Made by a program: the position numbers and the translations under genes
Assembly (NCBI GenBank): GCA_021817245.1
Contig: JAKAVQ010000003.1
Span: 124,001-188,000 of the forward strand
Source of the DNA: Thermoplasmata archaeon
GTDB taxonomy: Archaea > Thermoplasmatota > Thermoplasmata > Lutacidiplasmatales > UBA184
Reading direction: 5' to 3'
Length of the DNA: 64,000 nt
The notes under the pieces: generated by a model
The model's input: only the letters and a program-made list of their open reading frames with translations
Told to the model about the DNA's origin: nothing
Database searches by the model: none
Part shown: positions 59,145 to 64,000 of the stretch, one piece after another
How positions within the stretch are numbered: position 1 is the stretch's first letter
How the letters are laid out: every line of letters starts with the position of its first letter

Positions 59145-60272
59145 CTACGCGGGAGGCGGGGCCGGTGCCCGCGCGGAGAGGACGCGGATCGCCTCGGGGA
59201 ACGCCCGGGCGAACCGCTCGATGTCCGACGCCGGGTTCGAGAACGAGACCCGGACGAACCGCTGTCCGTGGCTCGGGGAGAGGTAGTTGCCGGCCCGGAC
59301 GAAGACCCCGTGCCGGTAGAGCAGCTCCTCCTGGATCGCGTCGGGCGTGAGGCCGGTCGCCGCGGTGTCGATGACCATCATGTTCGCCCGGGAGGGGTAG
59401 ACGGGAAGCGAGGTCGACGGGACGCCCGCCACGACCTCCCGAACGCGCGCTCCGTTCGCGCGGGTCTGGCGGAGGACCTCGCCGATCCAGCGGGGCTTCG
59501 TGCGCAGCGCGGCGCGGGCGGCGACCTGCGCGAGGACGTTGACACCGAGGTCGTTGGTGTTGAAGCGGGCGATCCGGGAAGAGAGCTCGGGGCGCGCGAG
59601 GAAGCCCCCGATCCGCATCCCGGCGAGACCGCAGTTCTTCGAGACCGACCACACGGTCACGGTCTCCTCGGGCGAGAACTCCGCGGCGAGAGCGTGACCG
59701 TCGGAAAAGTCGCGGTAGGTGATGTCGTTGAGGAGGTAGAGGTGGTGATCGTGGGCGATCTCCGCGATCGCGCGGACCTCCTCCCGCGAGTAGCCGGAGC
59801 CGAGCGGGTTCAGGGGGTCGATGAGGAGGATCATCTTCGTCCGGGGTCCGATCGCCTCGCGGACGCGCTCGGGAGTGAGGCGGTACGGCGGCGCGTAGAT
59901 GTCGAGGTTCCGGGTCCGCGCGCCGGCGAGCTCCACGAATCGGTGGATGATGAGGTAGCTCGGGTCGGAGGCGACGACCTCGTCCCCCGGGGCGAGGAGC
60001 GCCCGCGAGATCATGTACAGCGACTCGGTGCCTCCGCCCGTGAGGAACGGGCGCTGGCCCGCGATGCCGAGGTCGGCCGTGACCAGGTCGAGGAGCTCGG
60101 GGTCGCCGCTCGCGAGGGGATAGCCCTCATACCGGCGCTCCCGGATTGCCTCCTCGAGGGCCTCCCGGATCACCTCGGGCGGGACGAGGTGGTTCGTGTT
60201 CTGGGAGAGCCATGCCACCTCGGTCCGGTGCGCGTGGGCGTAGCGGAACGCGTCCCCCGACGGGCTCGACAT
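59145..60272 (-). CDS. PLP-dependent class I/II aminotransferase
   Basis: The 375-residue enzyme has an aspartate-aminotransferase-type fold. PLP lysine is K212 (from ATG 60272) in SVSKNCGLAGMRIGG. Other points are FLTGGGTESLYMISRAL, DPLNPLGSGYSREEVRAI, LLNDITYRDFSDG and the C-terminal VRVSFSNP. Its layout resembles HisC or aromatic aminotransferases, but no histidine-operon neighbour supports HisC. The start ATG 60272 suits a nearby TTAAG promoter better than the TTG at 60278. UbiE ends 25 bases upstream, suggesting an operon. Confidence 0.88.
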   Translation of the reverse strand: MSSPSGDAFRYAHAHRTEVAWLSQNTNHLVPPEVIREALEEAIRERRYEGYPLASGDPELLDLVTADLGIAGQRPFLTGGGTESLYMISRALLAPGDEVVASDPSYLIIHRFVELAGARTRNLDIYAPPYRLTPERVREAIGPRTKMILLIDPLNPLGSGYSREEVRAIAEIAHDHHLYLLNDITYRDFSDGHALAAEFSPEETVTVWSVSKNCGLAGMRIGGFLARPELSSRIARFNTNDLGVNVLAQVAARAALRTKPRWIGEVLRQTRANGARVREVVAGVPSTSLPVYPSRANMMVIDTAATGLTPDAIQEELLYRHGVFVRAGNYLSPSHGQRFVRVSFSNPASDIERFARAFPEAIRVLSARAPAPPPA

Positions 60273-60296
60273 GGCCAAGGACGGTCCGGGAGACGC

Positions 60297-61094
60297 TTAA
60301 CGACTTGGGATGGCGCCGCCCGCGCCGGCCTCGCCGAGGTACGCCGTTACGATCCCGAGCGACTGCGGCCACGCCTCGGCCCGGGCGAACCCGGCGGTCT
60401 GCAGCGTCGCGAGGAACGCCGGCCGCCTCGGAAGGGTGCGAAGCGACTCGGGTAGGTAGCGGTACGGTCCCGCGCTCCCCACGAGCCGGCCGAGAGAGGG
60501 GACGACCCGGTCGAAGTAGGCGTGAAAGAGACGGCCGAACGCCCTCGAGGTCGGCTCGGTGATCTCGAGCGTGAGGAGCGTCCCGCCCGGTCGCAAGACC
60601 CGCCGCATCTCGGCGAGCGCCGCGCCGAGGTCGGAGAGGTTGCGGGCGACGAACGCGTTGGTGACGAGGTCGAAGGCGCCGTCGCGGAACGGGAGCCGGA
60701 GCGCGGTCGCCCGGCCGAGATCGAGCCGGGCGCGCACGTCGCCCGCGCGGGTCGCCGCGTCGACCTTGGTGAGCATCGCCCCGGTGAAGTCGGTCGCGAC
60801 GACCCGGGCACGGGGATAGTGGTGCGCGACCTGGCGGGCGAGCTCCCCGGTGCCGCAGCCGACGTCGAGCGCCCGTTCGAGCGGGCCGGCGGAGCGGAAC
60901 CGGTCGAGGTCCCAGAGCGCCCGGGGGCGCCAGAGATAGTCGTTGCCGAGCGACGCCAAGTGGTCGAACCACTCGTACCGCTCGGCGATGTGCGTGAACA
61001 TCGCCCGGACGTCCCGCTCGAACGTCGGGAGCCCCCGGTCCGGGTACGGGGAGCCGTCGGCCGCAAGGCGTCCGGGCTCGGTCCTGCCGGCCAT
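60297..61094 (-). CDS. menG: UbiE/MenG-type demethylmenaquinone methyltransferase
   Basis: The 265-residue protein is a class I methyltransferase of the UbiE/MenG group, which methylates the quinone ring in the last steps of ubiquinone and menaquinone synthesis. The N-terminal FDHLASLGNDYLWRPRALWD and motif I LDVGCGTGELA (about residues 80-90) are typical, followed by DFTGAMLTKV and the MenG-like LEITEPTSRAFGRLFHAYFDRVVPSLGRLV. It fits the ubiA-ubiD pair 20 kb away. The aminotransferase gene lies downstream on the same strand. Confidence 0.88.
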   Translation of the reverse strand: MAGRTEPGRLAADGSPYPDRGLPTFERDVRAMFTHIAERYEWFDHLASLGNDYLWRPRALWDLDRFRSAGPLERALDVGCGTGELARQVAHHYPRARVVATDFTGAMLTKVDAATRAGDVRARLDLGRATALRLPFRDGAFDLVTNAFVARNLSDLGAALAEMRRVLRPGGTLLTLEITEPTSRAFGRLFHAYFDRVVPSLGRLVGSAGPYRYLPESLRTLPRRPAFLATLQTAGFARAEAWPQSLGIVTAYLGEAGAGGAIPSR

Positions 61095-61118
61095 CGCCCT
61101 AGCAGCGCGGCGCGGCGC

Positions 61119-63560
61119 TTAAGGAGGCTCCCGGCCCGCCGCGGCGATCGCGGCCGCAAGCTCCCGCGCCCGGGCCGAAAAGTCGGGCCGGAGGTCGTGG
61201 AGCCCGCTCTTCTCGGCGTCGGTGAGGCGGTCCCGGGCCTCACCGAGGTCCCCACGTCGGAGGGCGAGCGCCGCGAGACGGTAGAGCATCTCGGAGACCT
61301 CCGGACCGAGGTGCATCTCCCGGGCCCGGGCGAGCGCTTCCTGGAAATCCGTCTCGGCCTCGTCGAGGCGATCACGGCCCTCCGCGACCATGCCCCGGGT
61401 CATCGCGAGCTGCTGGTCGCCGAGGTGGTCGCCGATCGGAGAAAGCACGCGGGCGGCCCGCTCGAGTGCGGGGAGGGCCCGGTCGACGTGTCCGAGCTCC
61501 GCCTCCCACTGGGCGAGGTTGAGGCAGCAGTACCCGATCCAGATCGGCGAGCGGGACCGCTCGGCGGCTTCGAGCGCGATCGCGAGATCCCGCAGCGCCT
61601 CCTCCGGTCGTCCCGCGCCGTACTCCAGCACCGCGCGGTTCATCAGTACCCGGGCCCGGGCCGCGTGGTCCTCGACGGTGCCGAACAGCTCGGCGGCCCG
61701 GGCGTAGAGCGCGAGCGCCGGTTCAAAACGAGCCGCCCCGAGCGGGACCATGGTGTTCGCGACGTCGACCAGGGCATGGCCCTGCTCGAGCGCGGTCCCC
61801 TCCGCTTCGGCGATCTCGAGCGCCGCCCGCTGGTGCGCCTCGGCGGGAGCGAGCTCGCCCCGGCGCCAGAAGACGACCCCCAGGACCCGGTGCGCCGCAA
61901 ACAGGTCGCGCGACGTGCCGACCCTCGCAAGCACCCCCATCGCCTCGTTCGCAAGATCTTCCGCCGCGCCGTAGTCGCTGCGGTCGGTCTTCGTCTGGGC
62001 GAGCCCGAGGAGCGCCCGGCCAAGCTCGAGGTCGAACTCCGGCCGCCGGCGCGCGAGCTCCACCGCTTCGGCGAGCCGGCGTTCGGACGCCGGCAGATCC
62101 CCGAGCTCGTCGAGAAGGCGGCCCATCTCGGTGAGCAGGCGGATCTCGAGACGGGGGTCCCGGTCGGGCCGCCGTCGCTCGGACTCGAGCGCCCGCGCGA
62201 GGTGCGCCACTCCGGTCTCGAAGGCGAACGCCCGGGTCGCCCGCTGCGCGGCCTGGAGGTTGTACTCGACCGCCCGCGCATCGTCCCGGCCGAGGTAGAA
62301 CTGCCGCGCGAGCTCGGCCTCGTCGACGTCGCCCTTCATCGCGAGCGCCCGGCCGGCCTTGCGATGCAGGATGTGGCGCCGGGTCTCGGTGAGCGGGGAG
62401 TAGACGTTGGCCCGGACCGCCTCCGTGACGAACTCGTAGACCTCCCCGCCCTTCTCCCGGACGAGCCCCCGCTGCACGAGGCGATCCAGGCTCTCGGTCA
62501 CCCGCTCCTCGTCAAGGCCCGCGACCGCGGCCAGGCTCGAGAACCCGAACTCCTTGCCGAGCACCGCGGCGTAGGTCAGGAGCCGCCGGTCGGAGTCGCT
62601 CAGGGCCCGGAACCGGGAGAGCAGGATCTCGGTGACGTTGTTCGCAGAGGCCGCGGTCCCCGGTGGGCGAACCCCGGAGCCCGTGACGGCCCGCACCAGC
62701 TGTTCGATGAAGAACGGATTCCCCTCGGTCTGCGCGTGCCAGCGGAGGACGTCGGCGGGATCGGCCGCACGCCCCCCCAGGATCCAGCGGACGAACCCCG
62801 TCACCTCGGCGATGGAGAGGGGGCCGAGGGATACCGTGCGGACCGCCGGATGCGACCGGAACGCCTCGACCGCCCCTCGCCGGTCCTCCGGGACCTCCGC
62901 CGGGGCCCCGACCGTGGCCAGAAGGGCGATCGGATGTCCGGAGAGACCGGAGGCGAGCCGACGCACGACCTCGAGCGAGGAGAGGTCGGCCCAGCCGAGG
63001 TCGTCGATCGCGAGCAGCACCGGGCCGTCCCGGCCGAGGTCGACGAGCCGCTCCGTCAGCCGGGTGAGCATCTCCTCCCGGCCCGCCCCGAGGCCCTCGA
63101 TCGCGGTCGAGCCGAGGGGGGCCAGGATCCGTTCGAGGTCGTCCGGCGTCGACTCGGTTGCGCCCCGCGCCGGGGCAGGAGCCCCGACGAGGACCGGCTC
63201 GGAGACGAGGGGAGCGAAGATCGGAGGGAGCTCCCCCGGCAGCGCGACCTCCGGTCCGAGCGACTCCTCCTCCAGCACCGGTCGTAGGAGGTCGCCCACG
63301 AGGCCGAACGGCGGCGGCAGCTCCTCCGGGAGCGAACGGCCGACGCGCACGCGGAAGCTTAGTTCCCGGCCCCGCGCGATGGCCGCGGCGAGCACCCGGC
63401 TCTTCCCGATCCCCTGCGGGCCGGCGAGGAGCAGCGCCTCGCCCCCGCCGAGCCGCGCCCGGTCCAGGGTCCGGTCGATCGCCCCGAGCGCGTCCGCCCG
63501 CCCGAAGATCGGACGGGACCGGTCGTGCGCGGGGCCCGCGGTGTCGCGCGCAGGGGCCAT
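61119..63560 (-). CDS. Large AAA ATPase with TPR repeats (MalT/STAND-like)
   Basis: The 813-residue protein starts with a P-loop ATPase: Walker A AGPQGIGKS (about residues 43-51) within the FGRADALGAIDRTLDRA entry typical of AAA_16 domains, and Walker B VLLAIDDLGWAD (about residues 183-194). A winged-helix-like region at about 310-400 follows, and then the C-terminal half (about residues 410-800) of tetratricopeptide-like repeats. No DNA-binding output domain is present at the C-terminus. Such STAND-type ATPases act as signalling switches; the trigger is unknown. A TATA-like box is at 63587-63596. A related TPR gene lies immediately upstream. Confidence 0.85.
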   Translation of the reverse strand: MAPARDTAGPAHDRSRPIFGRADALGAIDRTLDRARLGGGEALLLAGPQGIGKSRVLAAAIARGRELSFRVRVGRSLPEELPPPFGLVGDLLRPVLEEESLGPEVALPGELPPIFAPLVSEPVLVGAPAPARGATESTPDDLERILAPLGSTAIEGLGAGREEMLTRLTERLVDLGRDGPVLLAIDDLGWADLSSLEVVRRLASGLSGHPIALLATVGAPAEVPEDRRGAVEAFRSHPAVRTVSLGPLSIAEVTGFVRWILGGRAADPADVLRWHAQTEGNPFFIEQLVRAVTGSGVRPPGTAASANNVTEILLSRFRALSDSDRRLLTYAAVLGKEFGFSSLAAVAGLDEERVTESLDRLVQRGLVREKGGEVYEFVTEAVRANVYSPLTETRRHILHRKAGRALAMKGDVDEAELARQFYLGRDDARAVEYNLQAAQRATRAFAFETGVAHLARALESERRRPDRDPRLEIRLLTEMGRLLDELGDLPASERRLAEAVELARRRPEFDLELGRALLGLAQTKTDRSDYGAAEDLANEAMGVLARVGTSRDLFAAHRVLGVVFWRRGELAPAEAHQRAALEIAEAEGTALEQGHALVDVANTMVPLGAARFEPALALYARAAELFGTVEDHAARARVLMNRAVLEYGAGRPEEALRDLAIALEAAERSRSPIWIGYCCLNLAQWEAELGHVDRALPALERAARVLSPIGDHLGDQQLAMTRGMVAEGRDRLDEAETDFQEALARAREMHLGPEVSEMLYRLAALALRRGDLGEARDRLTDAEKSGLHDLRPDFSARARELAAAIAAAGREPP

Positions 63561-63586
63561 CGTCGCACGTCGGAGCCCGGCTCCCG

Positions 63587-63596
63587 GTTAAAATAC
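63587..63596 (-). promoter_or_regulatory. TATA box of the AAA/TPR gene
   Basis: GTATTTTAAC on the minus strand is 27-36 bases upstream of ATG 63560, the best A/T island nearby. Confidence 0.55.
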
Positions 63597-63619
63597 CCCT
63601 CGGCCGGCACCCGCCGGAG

Positions 63620-64000
63620 CTACCGGTCGGTGGGAACGGCTCCGCTCGGCTCCGTCGCCGCGACCTCACCGAGCTGCCGGCCGAGCTCCTCGAATCCCGC
63701 GGCGAGGTGCGGTCGCACGCTCGGCAGGTCCAGTTGGGCGGCGACGCGCCAGGCCGCCCGAGCCCCCTCGAGGTCGCGGGTCTTGTGCCGCAGCCGCGCG
63801 AGGTGGTACTGCACCTCGGCCCGGTCGGCGGGCAGGCGGAGCCGCTCGCACATCTCGCTCGCGATAAGGTAGGCCCGCTCCGCTTCCTCCCACTGGCCGC
63901 GCTTCTCGGCGATCAGCCCTCGGTTCTGGGCGACCTGCTCGAGCCCGAGTCCGTCGGAAAGGCGCGCCAGGAGCCGTCCGGCCTGCTCGTTGTCGCGCTC
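63620..64000 (-). CDS. TPR-repeat protein (partial, C-terminus)
   Basis: Only the last 126 codons are visible, since the gene runs off the right edge. The sequence holds tetratricopeptide-like helical pairs (EKRGQWEEAERAYLIASEM, AEVQYHLARLRHKTRDLEGARAAW), similar in style to the C-terminal half of the AAA/TPR gene at 61119. It is probably a second member of the same family in tandem, 59 bases upstream on the same strand. Confidence 0.75.
   Translation of the reverse strand, partial: ERDNEQAGRLLARLSDGLGLEQVAQNRGLIAEKRGQWEEAERAYLIASEMCERLRLPADRAEVQYHLARLRHKTRDLEGARAAWRVAAQLDLPSVRPHLAAGFEELGRQLGEVAATEPSGAVPTDR

Noticed and set aside
60522-63287. A 921-codon plus-strand open frame
   Set aside because: It is antisense to ubiE and the AAA/TPR gene and has the Arg/Glu/Gly-rich look of shadow frames in G+C-rich DNA.

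Overview
The window is one contiguous, very G+C-rich archaeal chromosome segment. The archaeal assignment rests on several genes: archaeosine synthase (ArcS), a Taw2-type wyosine enzyme, Alba, transcription factor S, RNA polymerase subunit Rpo11, a TrmB regulator, a bacterio-opsin-activator-type HTH protein, a Hef-type helicase, a RIO kinase and two archaeal-looking tRNA genes. Many starts are GTG or ATG with no ribosome binding site but with an A/T-rich TATA-like box about 25-35 bases upstream, so leaderless transcription looks common. The combination of menaquinone-type genes (UbiA, UbiD, UbiE), YVTN surface protein, DoxX-like protein and high G+C suggests a soil or sediment Thermoplasmatota-like lineage; that placement is inference.

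Layout. 1-25.5 kb: loosely packed metabolic and stress genes. They comprise an AlkX-like DNA glycosylase (cut by the left edge), a YVTN beta-propeller surface protein overlapping a DoxX-like membrane protein, a RIO kinase, two SDR-type proteins, a class III cyclase-like protein in an operon with a methyltransferase and an ANT(6)-like nucleotidyltransferase, a tandem SRPBCC protein, a VOC protein, a two-unit winged-helix regulator, oxidoreductases, an ABC exporter, an M13 peptidase and a glycosylation-site-rich secreted protein. 25.5-36.5 kb: an accessory region with weak coding density. It holds an AAC(6')-like acetyltransferase, a broken GNAT fragment, an MFS efflux pump, a tandem-GNAT protein, a two-CxxC zinc protein, three copies of a 33-bp repeat that each cover a gene start, a decayed IS21-family element (32.9-35.1 kb) and, at its edge, the C-terminal half of a mobile-element-type family B DNA polymerase. 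It stops just short of tRNA-Val.

36.5-64 kb: a dense core region. It contains tRNA-Val overlapping arcS, ubiA/ubiD, an HTH_10 regulator, dut, hef, a membrane glycosyltransferase, an aldehyde dehydrogenase, kptA-rpo11, purD, tfs-asnS, a zinc-ribbon coiled-coil protein, tRNA-Leu, alba, a DUF1614/RDD-like membrane protein, an aspartase/fumarase-type lyase, trmB, taw2, an aminotransferase, ubiE/menG and two AAA/TPR proteins (the second cut by the right edge).

How the genes work together. ArcS, Taw2, KptA, AsnRS and the two tRNAs form a translation/tRNA-maturation theme. Rpo11, TFS, Alba, HTH_10 and TrmB belong to transcription and chromatin. UbiA, UbiD and UbiE supply three steps of quinone synthesis. 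The accessory region is the part most worth a second look. It combines gene-start repeats, in-frame stops of all three kinds, an IS21 insertion joined directly to a polymerase remnant, and possible drug-modification and efflux genes, and it reads as the remains of one or more integrated elements beside a tRNA gene. I saw no CRISPR array, rRNA or replication origin.
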